Position numbers and translations under genes: made by a program
Notes under the pieces: model-generated
Databases searched by the model: none
The model's input: the letters and a program-made list of their open reading frames with translations, nothing else
What the model was told of the DNA's origin: nothing
Part shown: positions 48,669 to 56,426 of the stretch, one piece after another
Layout of the letters: every line of letters begins with the position of its first letter
Numbering within the stretch: the stretch's first letter is position 1
IMG/VR virus record: IMGVR_UViG_3300022602_001838
Coordinates: 17,548-81,547 of that record
Source of the DNA: a virus
Strand: one strand, 5' to 3'
Length of the DNA stretch: 64,000 nucleotides

Positions 48669-48933
48669 CGCCTAGTATGTTCCACATATTCAATTTTTCT
48701 CTCAGTACATTGTTTTCTCGTACTACAAATCGTAGCTCGGATTGGGCATCTTTGTAGAGGTCTTCATAGTATTCAGCGTTCTCTTCGGCTTCGATTACTT
48801 GTTCGCGGAGCTCATCGCATTCTAAATTAAAGCCAGAGATTATGGCGTCGCATAGTCGCCGCACTATGGGGTCTGTACTGGTTAGGTCAAGATAGTGTAC
48901 AAGTTCTTGGTCAGTGAGATGGTCAGTTTGCAT
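48655..48933 (-). CDS. Hypothetical coiled-coil protein, 92 aa
   Basis: A heptad-rich central segment ([28 protein letters not shown]) and LREKLNMW at the end. It overlaps the dnaJ start by 14 bases. The 65-base gap above it (48934-48998) carries the plus-strand late promoter for the metabolic cassette. Confidence 0.6.
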   Translation of the reverse strand: MQTDHLTDQELVHYLDLTSTDPIVRRLCDAIISGFNLECDELREQVIEAEENAEYYEDLYKDAQSELRFVVRENNVLREKLNMWNILGDDTL

Positions 48934-48971
48934 ACGCTGATTGTAAAATAAAAAATATCGAATGTCAAGGC

Positions 48972-48979
48972 TATAAATA
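48972..48979 (+). promoter_or_regulatory. T4-type late promoter (TATAAATA) of the metabolic cassette
   Basis: Exact TATAAATATTT on the plus strand, 19 bases before the ATG at 48999. The only promoter-like element for the three plus-strand metabolic genes. Confidence 0.65.
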
Positions 48980-48998
48980 TTTACATCTTCCCACGATT

Positions 48999-50354
48999 AT
49001 GCTTCCAGAATTAAATGGTCTGCCCTTGAATGTAGACCCAAATCAAACTGCCATTATTTTTAAAAACGAGTCAATGACATATGGTCAGCTTGACCAGTAT
49101 GTTCAGGGTATTGCCAATACCTTAGTCTATGATGGCTACACTGGCGGATACAAAATAGCCATCATAGCCAAAAATTCACTAAACTCGTTTGCACTGTATC
49201 TTGCTTGCAGACGCACCAACAATGTTGCAGTAATGATAAATTGGAAACTACCCAAAACAATGCAAGAGAAAATGTTATTGGACTGTGATGTATCCATAGT
49301 ATTCAGAGATGAGCACTTAGATGCCCTGATAGTCACAGACGGCGCACTAGAACACAAATGTGATGCCAATGCTGCTGCGCTGTTTTTGTTTACCAGTGGC
49401 AGTTCGGGAGACCCAAAGGCAGCAATCATTACAAATGGCAACAGACAAGCAACTGTAAAACGACTGCACAAACCTTCACAGCACAATATTAAAATTGTAC
49501 CGACTCCTCTCTATCACATCAACGCACTGAACATAGCCGAACACACGCTGTCTATAAATGGTACTATCATATTGGTCTCTGAATTTAATACCACTGAGTA
49601 TATAAATTTGTTAGTGCAGTACAAACTCACACAAATTGCTCTAGTACCCAGTATGATGGCTATGTTACTCAAAGACCCATCTATTACAGAACACGACTTT
49701 TCTTTTGTTCGTGGTATAATAATGGCAACAAGCCCAGTCAGCGAGAAACTATACCAAGAAGTCAAACGTGTATTTTATAAATCTGATATTAGCATAGGTT
49801 ACGGACTTACAGAATTTGGTCCAGTATTTGGTCCACCGCCCAAGGGTCTAGCACAGCCTGCAATGAGCTGTGGGTACCCACAGGCAGAGATAGAGTGCAA
49901 ATTAGTAGATGGAGTTTTGCATCTCAGAGGTGCAAGTATGAGTCAGGGCTATTATAATAGCAACAGTTCTCGTATTGTAGATGGATGGTTGAATACTGGC
50001 GATGTGTTCAGAGTTGACGAAAACGGATTCTATTTCTTTGTGGGCAGAGCCGACGATATGTATAAAGTGGGGGGTGAGCAAGTATACCCTACAGAAATAG
50101 AACAGGTGCTGGAGCGTGTTGAGGGTGTTGCAGAAGCCTGTGTGGTTATGCTAGAAGATGATGTAAAGGGCTATAAGCCATATGCATTCTGTACTGGTAC
50201 ATTTGAACAAGATGCTGTAAATGCTGAATTACTAAAACAGTTACCCAGATTTAAAATACCCAGAAAGATATGGAAGTTGCCAGAAATGCCCTTGATGGGC
50301 GTTGGCAAAGTGGATCGTAAATTATTAACAAACAAAGCAAGGGAAATGATATGA
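48999..50354 (+). CDS. Acyl-CoA synthetase / AMP-dependent ligase
   Basis: 451 residues, somewhat short for the family (about 500-550). The phosphate loop is ALFLFTSGSSGDPKAAI, with GYGLTEFGPVFGP, then WLNTGDVFRVDENGFYFFVG and GRADDMYKVGGEQVYPTEIEQ (hinge and A8). The catalytic lysine is in MGVGKVDRKLL. Members activate carboxylates as acyl-adenylates and usually load them onto CoA. It overlaps the dehydrogenase by ATGA, so the three genes are one unit. The substrate is unknown. This is a metabolic, not structural, gene behind a late promoter. Confidence 0.92.
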   Translation: MLPELNGLPLNVDPNQTAIIFKNESMTYGQLDQYVQGIANTLVYDGYTGGYKIAIIAKNSLNSFALYLACRRTNNVAVMINWKLPKTMQEKMLLDCDVSIVFRDEHLDALIVTDGALEHKCDANAAALFLFTSGSSGDPKAAIITNGNRQATVKRLHKPSQHNIKIVPTPLYHINALNIAEHTLSINGTIILVSEFNTTEYINLLVQYKLTQIALVPSMMAMLLKDPSITEHDFSFVRGIIMATSPVSEKLYQEVKRVFYKSDISIGYGLTEFGPVFGPPPKGLAQPAMSCGYPQAEIECKLVDGVLHLRGASMSQGYYNSNSSRIVDGWLNTGDVFRVDENGFYFFVGRADDMYKVGGEQVYPTEIEQVLERVEGVAEACVVMLEDDVKGYKPYAFCTGTFEQDAVNAELLKQLPRFKIPRKIWKLPEMPLMGVGKVDRKLLTNKAREMI

Positions 50355-51067
50355 ATAAACTAGCAGTTGTCACTGGTGGGTTTGGTGGAATAGGTTATGC
50401 AGTAGTTAAAGAACTAGATGCACTGGGCTATGGTATAGTCATACTGAGCAGAACCGCAGAATCAGAAGAAAATCAGGCAAAACTTGCAGCATTGACCACA
50501 GATCGAAAAATGGCAATAAACTGTGATGTAACTGTGGCAGAGCAAGTAGAGTCTGCGATCTTTACAGTAGTTAAAGATTATGGAAATATTGACATACTGG
50601 TAAATTGTGCGGGTTGGACACAGCCGGTTGTTCACACAAACTTAGATGACTTATCAGATATGTTATTTGACAAGATTGTGGTATCTAATCTACGCAGTGT
50701 GTTTACTGTTGTTAGGGCTGTGAATCCGTTTTTGAATAACGATTCAGTCATAGTCAACATTGGGTCTGCTTCTGCTGCTAGACGTGGTGGTAGTAGTCTA
50801 GCCTATACAGCCAGTAAAGCCGGAGTAGAAAGTTTGACCAGAAATCTCGCAGTAGCACTGGCACCCAAGACTCGTGTAGTCGTAGTGTCTCCTGGATTTG
50901 TAGACACTGGGTTCAACTCTAATGCCAACAAGTATCTTGCAATCTCATCGACTCCAATGGGCAGAGTTGCCACACCAGAAGATGTAGCAGACGCAGTGGT
51001 CTGCGCTATCAATAATAAATTTATGACTGGCAATATGATTGTGGTCGATGGTGGCAGAAGTATATGA
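50351..51067 (+). CDS. Short-chain dehydrogenase/reductase (FabG-like)
   Basis: 238 residues. The cofactor motif is TGGFGGIGYAVVKEL (TGxxxGxG). NCAG at the NNAG position, catalytic Ser in IVNIGSASAARRG, and Tyr-x-x-x-Lys in YTASKAGVESLTRNLA. The end is GNMIVVDGGRSI. FabG-like enzymes reduce or oxidise beta-keto or beta-hydroxy acyl intermediates, which fits the neighbouring ligase and beta-keto acid cleavage enzyme. Confidence 0.93.
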   Translation: MNKLAVVTGGFGGIGYAVVKELDALGYGIVILSRTAESEENQAKLAALTTDRKMAINCDVTVAEQVESAIFTVVKDYGNIDILVNCAGWTQPVVHTNLDDLSDMLFDKIVVSNLRSVFTVVRAVNPFLNNDSVIVNIGSASAARRGGSSLAYTASKAGVESLTRNLAVALAPKTRVVVVSPGFVDTGFNSNANKYLAISSTPMGRVATPEDVADAVVCAINNKFMTGNMIVVDGGRSI

Positions 51068-51924
51068 AAACTATTCTGACCTGTGCTGTGACTGGTGCTG
51101 GTACTACCATTGAGCAGACTCCTCATTTACCTGTAACCCCCGAGCAAATTGCCAACTCAGCTTTAGAGGCAGCTAGTGCTGGTGCTGCTGTAGTACACAT
51201 TCACGTTCGTAATCCTGAAACAGCCAAACCCAGTATGGATATAAATCTCTACAGAGAAGTTGTTGACAGAATCAAAGACAAGAACACTGATGTTCTTATA
51301 AATCTGACAACAGGACCCGGAGCAACTGGTCCGGCAACTGCTGTGTATGGCATTAAACATCCTGGATTTCAATTACCCAACAAACGTGTTGAACATATCA
51401 TTGAACTCAAGCCAGATATTTGCAGTCTTGATTTGAACACTATGAATAGAGGGCCGCAAAATATCACTGTGAACACAATCGAAAATGCCAGAATTATGGC
51501 TCGTGCAGTTCAGTCTGCGGGTGTTAAGCCCGAACTAGAAATCTTTGACAGCGGTGATTTAGAAATTGCCAAGATGTTGATAGCAGAGGGCACTATTCAA
51601 GGACAGTCAATGTGGCAAATCGCAACTGGTATCAAGTGGGGTTGGCCTGGCAATATATCTACACTAGAGTATGCTAAACAATTACTGCCCAGAGACGCTA
51701 CTTGGTATGCGTTTGGTATAGGTGCAATGCAGATGCCATTTGTTGCGCTGAGTACAATCAGTGGGGGACACGCCAGAGTCGGACTTGAAGACAATATCTA
51801 TCTGACTAAGGGTGAGTTGGCAAAAACAAACGCACAGCTTGTTGAAAAGGCTGTGCGTATTATACGAGATATGGGCAACGAGCCAGCAACACCTGCTGAG
51901 GCTCGTGCCATTCTTGCAATTTAA
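51064..51924 (+). CDS. Beta-keto acid cleavage enzyme (BKACE family)
   Basis: 286 residues. The N-terminus MKTILTCAVTGAGTT and the zinc motif VVHIHVRNP (H45, H47) are family hallmarks. The third ligand region is SGGHARVGLEDN. BKACE enzymes convert a beta-keto acid plus acetyl-CoA into acetoacetate and an acyl-CoA; substrates include 3-keto-5-aminohexanoate and dehydrocarnitine. With the SDR and ligase this forms a beta-keto acid route. It ends convergently with the next minus-strand gene, sharing a few bases. Confidence 0.9.
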   Translation: MKTILTCAVTGAGTTIEQTPHLPVTPEQIANSALEAASAGAAVVHIHVRNPETAKPSMDINLYREVVDRIKDKNTDVLINLTTGPGATGPATAVYGIKHPGFQLPNKRVEHIIELKPDICSLDLNTMNRGPQNITVNTIENARIMARAVQSAGVKPELEIFDSGDLEIAKMLIAEGTIQGQSMWQIATGIKWGWPGNISTLEYAKQLLPRDATWYAFGIGAMQMPFVALSTISGGHARVGLEDNIYLTKGELAKTNAQLVEKAVRIIRDMGNEPATPAEARAILAI

Positions 51925-52196
51925 ATCACACTACAAGTAGCAGCTTCTTGCATCATAACAGTGCTGTCGCTGCCGACTCTGATATCACCGTAGCCACTGA
52001 TAAGCACAGTAAAATCACCGTCAGTAAGTGGCAACACTTTCATAGTACCACTTTGATCTCCGCTGCCCAAATCGATGGGTTGTGCGATGTTTGGAATAGT
52101 GAGTTGTGTGTCACTGAATCCTGTAGAACTATATGTAATAGTAACTGGATTACCCAATGTCACTGATGTTTCACGTATGCTAATTTGTACTTCCAT
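51921..52196 (-). CDS. Hypothetical protein, 91 aa, Ig-like fold
   Basis: Strand-rich (VQISIRETSVTLGNPVTITYSS, TDGDFTVLISGYGDIRVGSD), consistent with a small Ig-like or beta-sandwich domain. It lies directly below the FG-repeat holin gene. Possibly a structural protein. Unrecognised. Confidence 0.6.
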   Translation of the reverse strand: MEVQISIRETSVTLGNPVTITYSSTGFSDTQLTIPNIAQPIDLGSGDQSGTMKVLPLTDGDFTVLISGYGDIRVGSDSTVMMQEAATCSVI

Positions 52197-52949
52197 TTAA
52201 ACTCCTGCTGTTTTCTCTTTGGTTCTGCCGTATGCACTGACACCAAGAATCGCACCGAAGGCCAAGTGAATCAACCCACCGTTGCTTAATGTAAGACTTT
52301 GCCAAGCTACATAACCCATTTGTAGACCAAACATACGTTCAATCACTGGCAAGAACATTGACAATAGTGGGAACACACAGAAGTCCATAAAACAGATTAG
52401 CATATATAACCAACCCATTGCTGGACGCCAGTATCTGCTCATCCAATGTTCTGGCTCGCCACCTGCTTGTGCTGCCATGATGCTGCCAAATGCGTTTGCG
52501 GCTTCTGCGGTACTTTGCTGATTCTGCATACCGCCCATACCACTACTCATTCCTCCGCCGAAGCCCCCTGTGCTGCCACCGAAGCCACCGCCGCCTGACC
52601 CGAAGCCACCAGATGAGCCTCCAAATCCGCCGCTGCTAGACCCAAACGAACTCGCTCCAGTTGATGGTGTTGAACCAAAACCTGAGCTGGAGCTGCCGAA
52701 GCCTCCTGTTGCTGGCGCAGAGCCAAATGCTGAACTCCCGCCTGATGAGCCGAACCCTGTTGATGTTGAGGCACTTCCAAACCCTCCTGTAGTTGCTGTA
52801 CTAGCTGCTGGTGAACCAAATCCACTAGTTGAAGTTTGACCAGCTGGCAACGGAGCAGGGGCTGTGGTTGTCGCTGTTGTTGATTGATCATCTGGATCTA
52901 ATTTTGGCATTGCTTTTTCCTTTTTTGTTCTTGTTTTCTTAGTTGCCAT
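52197..52949 (-). CDS. Holin-like 3TM protein with FG-repeat N-terminus
   Basis: 250 residues. Residues 43-132 contain about 11 FG dipeptides spaced by Gly and Ser (GFGSSGG, AFGSAP, SFGSSSGGFGG), like FG nucleoporins. The C-terminal 85 residues have WRPAMGWLYMLICFMDFCVF, an amphipathic loop and LIHLAFGAILGVSAYGRTKEK, matching the three-helix holin family seen in gene transfer agents. It is in the lysis cluster, so membrane disruption is likely. The Phe/Gly-rich extension is unusual for a holin; its purpose is unknown. Confidence 0.75.
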   Translation of the reverse strand: MATKKTRTKKEKAMPKLDPDDQSTTATTTAPAPLPAGQTSTSGFGSPAASTATTGGFGSASTSTGFGSSGGSSAFGSAPATGGFGSSSSGFGSTPSTGASSFGSSSGGFGGSSGGFGSGGGGFGGSTGGFGGGMSSGMGGMQNQQSTAEAANAFGSIMAAQAGGEPEHWMSRYWRPAMGWLYMLICFMDFCVFPLLSMFLPVIERMFGLQMGYVAWQSLTLSNGGLIHLAFGAILGVSAYGRTKEKTAGV

Positions 52950-53210
52950 TTAGACTGCTCCCGCTAGGGTAATCAGTCCATTGATAATTGTATTTAATCG
53001 TTCTTTGTTAGCAAGATGTTCTACGTTCTGTATCACAACAATTTGACGTTGCATATCTCGCATTGTCTCTGCTGCTTCGCTGACACTCATTTGACCTTGC
53101 TCTACTGCTGCTACAACTTGTAACAAGTACTGTGCTGCATTTGCAAAGTCCGCATTGTCGCCATTGGCCATTGCACCTAACTCTTGTTTGATTGCATTAA
53201 TATCGCTCAT
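52950..53210 (-). CDS. Small helical protein, 86 aa
   Basis: Entirely helical, acidic (ADFANAAQYLLQVVAAVEQGQMS), ending NGLITLAGAV. In the lysis cluster and overlapping the lipoprotein gene. Possibly a regulator or partner of the holin; unrecognised. Confidence 0.6.
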   Translation of the reverse strand: MSDINAIKQELGAMANGDNADFANAAQYLLQVVAAVEQGQMSVSEAAETMRDMQRQIVVIQNVEHLANKERLNTIINGLITLAGAV

Positions 53211-53608
53211 CGTGGTCTAGCTCCTATTGTTTTTTGTGCTATCTCTGCGCTACGTTCAATACCCTCAAACTTGAATTTACAAAATACTGCGCTGACTTTT
53301 GGGTTAGTGTCGTATTGTTTCTTTAGGCCCTGGGCCATTTCATTTATGTTCTTGGCAATAGCATAACCATCATCGTTGCGTGGAATATGCTGTGCATAGA
53401 ATTCAAATGCCTGTGTGTCTCTTACTATTACTGTGGCGTTGTTGGCACTACGTGCTGCATCATCGCACTGTGTCTTGTATTCGGCTGCTTGTACTCGTAT
53501 GTTGTTTATGTGGTCGTATTCATTTGGATCGTATTTGGTCATCAAGAACGCATCCACGACGCCACAGCCACTTAGTGCAAACACTGACAGTAATAGTAAT
53601 CGTTTCAT
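53207..53608 (-). CDS. Lipoprotein, 133 aa, possible outer-membrane spanin
   Basis: A signal sequence with lipobox: MKRLLLLSVFALSGCGVVDA. The mature part is mixed helical (YKTQCDDAARSANNATVIV). In the lysis cluster. It might be an o-spanin or another lysis lipoprotein; a second lipoprotein lies just upstream, so which is the spanin is unclear. Confidence 0.7.
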   Translation of the reverse strand: MKRLLLLSVFALSGCGVVDAFLMTKYDPNEYDHINNIRVQAAEYKTQCDDAARSANNATVIVRDTQAFEFYAQHIPRNDDGYAIAKNINEMAQGLKKQYDTNPKVSAVFCKFKFEGIERSAEIAQKTIGARPR

Positions 53609-53880
53609 TTTACACTCTCATAGATTTTCTTTTGTGTGTTGTACCACTCGATCCAGTTGTCTACTTTGAGTTTGCACTCTTTGTATTCCGAGTAATTGTC
53701 TGATACAACTGTGATAACATCACTTAACTTGGTAGTGCTTTCATCAACTGTTTTTAAATCAGGACAAGCTGCTTTGATTTCTTCTGGCACCGCTGGCCAT
53801 TGTTGATGCACACTAACTTGGCCAGTAGTTGCCAAGCAACCGCATAGTAATAGGGGAAGTAAGGCTGCTAGATATTTCAT
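53605..53880 (-). CDS. Lipoprotein, 91 aa (Rz1-like)
   Basis: Starts MKYLAALLPLLLCGCLATTG with lipobox LLCGC. The mature 75 residues contain QQWPAVPEEIKAACPD and a helical end. It overlaps the spanin-like gene upstream by ATGA, the usual layout of Rz/Rz1 pairs. It is likely the outer membrane part of the spanin complex. Confidence 0.7.
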   Translation of the reverse strand: MKYLAALLPLLLCGCLATTGQVSVHQQWPAVPEEIKAACPDLKTVDESTTKLSDVITVVSDNYSEYKECKLKVDNWIEWYNTQKKIYESVK

Positions 53881-54314
53881 CGAGTCGCCTCGTTTAAGTC
53901 TTTGATTGCTACAGGATCAACTCGACATTCAGCATCAATACGTGCTGCGTCACGTGCTATGTCGTGTTGCACTACTACTCGACGGTCGTGTATGACCTGC
54001 ACTTTTGTTTTGTAAACTACACGCTGTTGTTTAACTGCGTCTTTTGACTTTTGCTGTGCAAGTTCAATCTCTTGTTGTTTGAGTTTGATACGCTCTTGCC
54101 AGGCTGCTGTTACGCCAGCACCGCCAGCCATAAACGCACCACCTACTAATAGTATAAGTGATGCACCACGAACAAGAACTGCATAAGGTTTAATGGCACT
54201 AAATCGACCAGCAAGACCTGATATGACATAGAGTCCAAGTCCTGCTCCGGCAACAAAGGCCCATACATAAACTGGTATGCTTTGTATAAAGTTTTGGACT
54301 ATCCAGTCAATCAT
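53877..54314 (-). CDS. Inner-membrane spanin-like protein (Rz-like)
   Basis: 145 residues. Two hydrophobic segments (VYVWAFVAGAGLGLYVISG, LVRGASLILLVGGAFMAGG) precede a long coiled-coil tail (WQERIKLKQQEIELAQQKSKD). The Rz-type design is one span plus periplasmic coiled coil; the additional span makes topology uncertain. With the lipoprotein downstream it probably bridges the envelope at lysis. Confidence 0.65.
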   Translation of the reverse strand: MIDWIVQNFIQSIPVYVWAFVAGAGLGLYVISGLAGRFSAIKPYAVLVRGASLILLVGGAFMAGGAGVTAAWQERIKLKQQEIELAQQKSKDAVKQQRVVYKTKVQVIHDRRVVVQHDIARDAARIDAECRVDPVAIKDLNEATR

Positions 54315-54938
54315 TTAGACTCCAAAGATTTGTAGTGCGTGTTGATAACGAGCTGTTCGGTCATCTATGCCCAATGTACCACCGTTGATAACTTTGGTAG
54401 CGTGTACAATGTCACCTGCGTCACTGATTGCGTTTAAGCCGTGATGCTCCCAGAAGAAGCAGGCTGACTCAATAGCACCATCAAATGTTTCGCAGTAGGC
54501 TACTACTTCGTCTAGGTCACGACCAATTTCTTTTGCAAATGCTTCATACAGCGCACGACCAGTCAATTGAATTAAGCCACGACCGTGAAACTTCCAACCG
54601 TCGCCACTATCTTCTGGGCCATTGCCCATACGATCACAATAAGCACGATTGGCAATTGCTTCTTGGTTGTGTGCGTACTGAGCAGCTACATCTGGCGGAA
54701 AGCGTTTGGGCCAAATCGCTGTTAGTGCGTGTGGTTGATAGTTTAAGTTTTCTTTTAGTGCCGTGAAGTTAGCACTTTCGTGACCACACTGTGCCATGAA
54801 CATAGCAACACGTTGTGGAGTTGTAATTTTGTATTTTGGTAGTTCGTCGCAGAGTGCGTTATACCAATCCTGGCTGTGAGGATTGCCCTGCAATAGTGAA
54901 TGTACGTGTTCTACTCTAAAGTCAAAATCGAATGCCAT
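54315..54938 (-). CDS. GH19 endolysin
   Basis: 207 residues. GH19 fold, with the catalytic Glu in QCGHESANFTALKEN (E54, E63), the FHGRGLIQLTGRALYEAF loop and the C-terminal TKVINGGTLGIDDR. No signal peptide, so export depends on the holin. Phage GH19 enzymes cut the glycan backbone of peptidoglycan. A hairpin just upstream can cover its ribosome site. Confidence 0.92.
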   Translation of the reverse strand: MAFDFDFRVEHVHSLLQGNPHSQDWYNALCDELPKYKITTPQRVAMFMAQCGHESANFTALKENLNYQPHALTAIWPKRFPPDVAAQYAHNQEAIANRAYCDRMGNGPEDSGDGWKFHGRGLIQLTGRALYEAFAKEIGRDLDEVVAYCETFDGAIESACFFWEHHGLNAISDAGDIVHATKVINGGTLGIDDRTARYQHALQIFGV

Positions 54939-54949
54939 CTTATAAATCT

Positions 54950-54978
54950 CCCTTGATAAAGTATTTAGCTATCAAGGG
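54950..54978 (-). promoter_or_regulatory. Hairpin over the endolysin ribosome site
   Basis: On the minus strand CCCTTGATA (54970-54978) pairs with TATCAAGGG (54950-54958), 9 base pairs with an 11-base loop. The 3' arm includes the AAGGG part of the AAGGGAGA ribosome site ahead of the ATG at 54938. No U-run follows, so it is not a standard terminator. It may delay lysin translation. Confidence 0.55.
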
Positions 54979-54995
54979 GATTTTGGATGTTGCAG

Positions 54996-55535
54996 TTAGA
55001 TTAAACCTGCTGCTGCTCTTAGACTTTCTGTGAAGTCATTTTTTGGAGCTTTTGTAGTGACTTTTACTCCAGCTGCTGCCTTCATATTGTCTAGCTCTTC
55101 GGAACCAAAGCGTTTTTGATACTCGCTGGGGTTGGTTGGAACCAGCTTTTTCAATGTAGATAGACTTAATGGATGTTCTTCTTTAAGATTGTAGTAACGA
55201 ACACGCCACTGCGACATTTCTTGTCCAGTAACATTCATCAACTCATCCATCATTTTGATGATGTTTGCGGGGATATTTTCGTCACGTTCACATTCAATAA
55301 ACACGATATAGTCGCCGTCGTCCATTTCGCCCGAGCTAACGTCAGCGTCAATGACCCAGTTGTAGCCCTTCTCAATGAAGTTGACTAGATCGTTTGCTGG
55401 TTCTTTGCCCTTGCACTTGAAACTAACAACACAAACGTCTTCGTCACGACCCAACTTACTCTTGAACTCGTCAATGTGTAGTTCATCGTGTACCAAACGT
55501 TTCAAATCATCTTGTTCTAGACCTTCACGTAACAT
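54996..55535 (-). CDS. Hypothetical protein, 179 aa
   Basis: Acidic N-terminal helical part (LREGLEQDDLKRLVHDELHID), a central alpha/beta region (VVSFKCKGKEPANDLVNFIEKGY, DYIVFIECERDENI) and a linker with a final ESLRAAAGLI. Coupled to the proline-rich protein upstream by overlap. Unrecognised; may be conserved in marine T4-like phages. Confidence 0.65.
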   Translation of the reverse strand: MLREGLEQDDLKRLVHDELHIDEFKSKLGRDEDVCVVSFKCKGKEPANDLVNFIEKGYNWVIDADVSSGEMDDGDYIVFIECERDENIPANIIKMMDELMNVTGQEMSQWRVRYYNLKEEHPLSLSTLKKLVPTNPSEYQKRFGSEELDNMKAAAGVKVTTKAPKNDFTESLRAAAGLI

Positions 55536-56110
55536 TATATTGCTCCTGGTGCTGCTGGTGCTGCTGGTGCTGGAGCTGCTGCGCCAGGTGCTGCACCGCC
55601 CTGATCTTGTGGAGTTTGATACATTTTATCGTCAAGACCTGTTTCATAGCTTTGATCGATATCTTCTGCGTCAACTGTTTCACTTTCAAGTTCCAGAGAA
55701 CCCTGTGTGATTTCCTGCATCAATTTCTTAGGGATAGTAATAGTAAGAAGCCAAACTGGAGCCTTGGCCAATTTTGGCATTTTAGTTCCAGCAACAAAGT
55801 CTGTGGGTTTTTTGACTTTGACTGGATATTCTAGCACATCGTGTTTGTATTTGATTACACAATCGTAATCTGCTAATCTTTTAGCACCACGTGTATCGGG
55901 TTTATTCTTATAGGGCCACATAAATGTGCAGGTTACAAAGTATTTTTCATACTCAGGTCCTGCTACAAGTTCGCCCTGTTTCCAGTGGTCGAATGTGTAG
56001 ATATCTAACTCATCAAGTACACGTTCAAAGTCCAACAGCGTATTGATAGCGCTGTCAGTCATATAAATGTCCTTGGTATTTTCTATAATGTCTTTAAGGC
56101 TTGTTGGCAT
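55535..56110 (-). CDS. Hypothetical protein, 191 aa, Ala/Pro tail
   Basis: The ATG at 56110 (MPTSLKDIIENTKD) is 7 bases below a late octamer; the longer reading from 56248 overlaps the DUF2061 gene. The core has EKYFVTCTFMWPYKNKPDTRG and KVKKPTDFVAGTKM. The C-terminal 30 residues are a Gly/Ala/Pro repeat (GGAAPGAAAPAPAAP). The tail resembles flexible linkers of virion proteins. Confidence 0.65.
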   Translation of the reverse strand: MPTSLKDIIENTKDIYMTDSAINTLLDFERVLDELDIYTFDHWKQGELVAGPEYEKYFVTCTFMWPYKNKPDTRGAKRLADYDCVIKYKHDVLEYPVKVKKPTDFVAGTKMPKLAKAPVWLLTITIPKKLMQEITQGSLELESETVDAEDIDQSYETGLDDKMYQTPQDQGGAAPGAAAPAPAAPAAPGAI

Positions 56111-56117
56111 AATGAAG

Positions 56118-56125
56118 TATTTATG
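56118..56125 (-). promoter_or_regulatory. T4-type late octamer (CATAAATA)
   Basis: CATAAATACTTCATT on the minus strand, 7 bases before the ATG at 56110. Very close to the start, so the leader would be short. Confidence 0.5.
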
Positions 56126-56366
56126 CCGCTTGTGAGTCCTCAGCTTGCTTGCTGGTACGATCCCAATCTGTTTTGTTCCAAGCACGTTCGTGTAAATAGT
56201 AAAGTGTACTGTTAACGATTGTTGTAAAGCCAGCCAGACTTGCTCCAAATGCTACGCTGCCTGTAGTGAAGTAACCAATGGCAAAGTACTGTCCCATAAT
56301 AATAAGACGCCAGCTTAAAACTTTGGCAAGGCTGCGGGGGATTCTCTCTGTAATAGAGGTTTTCAT
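56121..56366 (-). CDS. DUF2061-like membrane protein
   Basis: 81 residues. RIPRSLAKVLSWRLIIMGQYF and STLYYLHERAWNKTDW match the DUF2061 pattern (RSxxKxxSWR at the start, YYxHERxW near the end). Two hydrophobic segments. The family is found in bacteria and marine phages; its function is unknown. AT-rich leader with an AAAGGAAC ribosome site. Confidence 0.7.
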   Translation of the reverse strand: MKTSITERIPRSLAKVLSWRLIIMGQYFAIGYFTTGSVAFGASLAGFTTIVNSTLYYLHERAWNKTDWDRTSKQAEDSQAA

Positions 56367-56426
56367 AATAGTTCCTTTTGATTTATAAGAGAAAGCTGGG
56401 CGTAGATGCCCAGCTGATGTTATAGT

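Noticed and set aside
52570-52839. Long Pro/Glu-rich plus-strand open frame inside the FG-repeat gene
   Set aside because: It is the antisense shadow of the Gly/Ser/Phe repeats, and has no ribosome site or neighbours on that strand.
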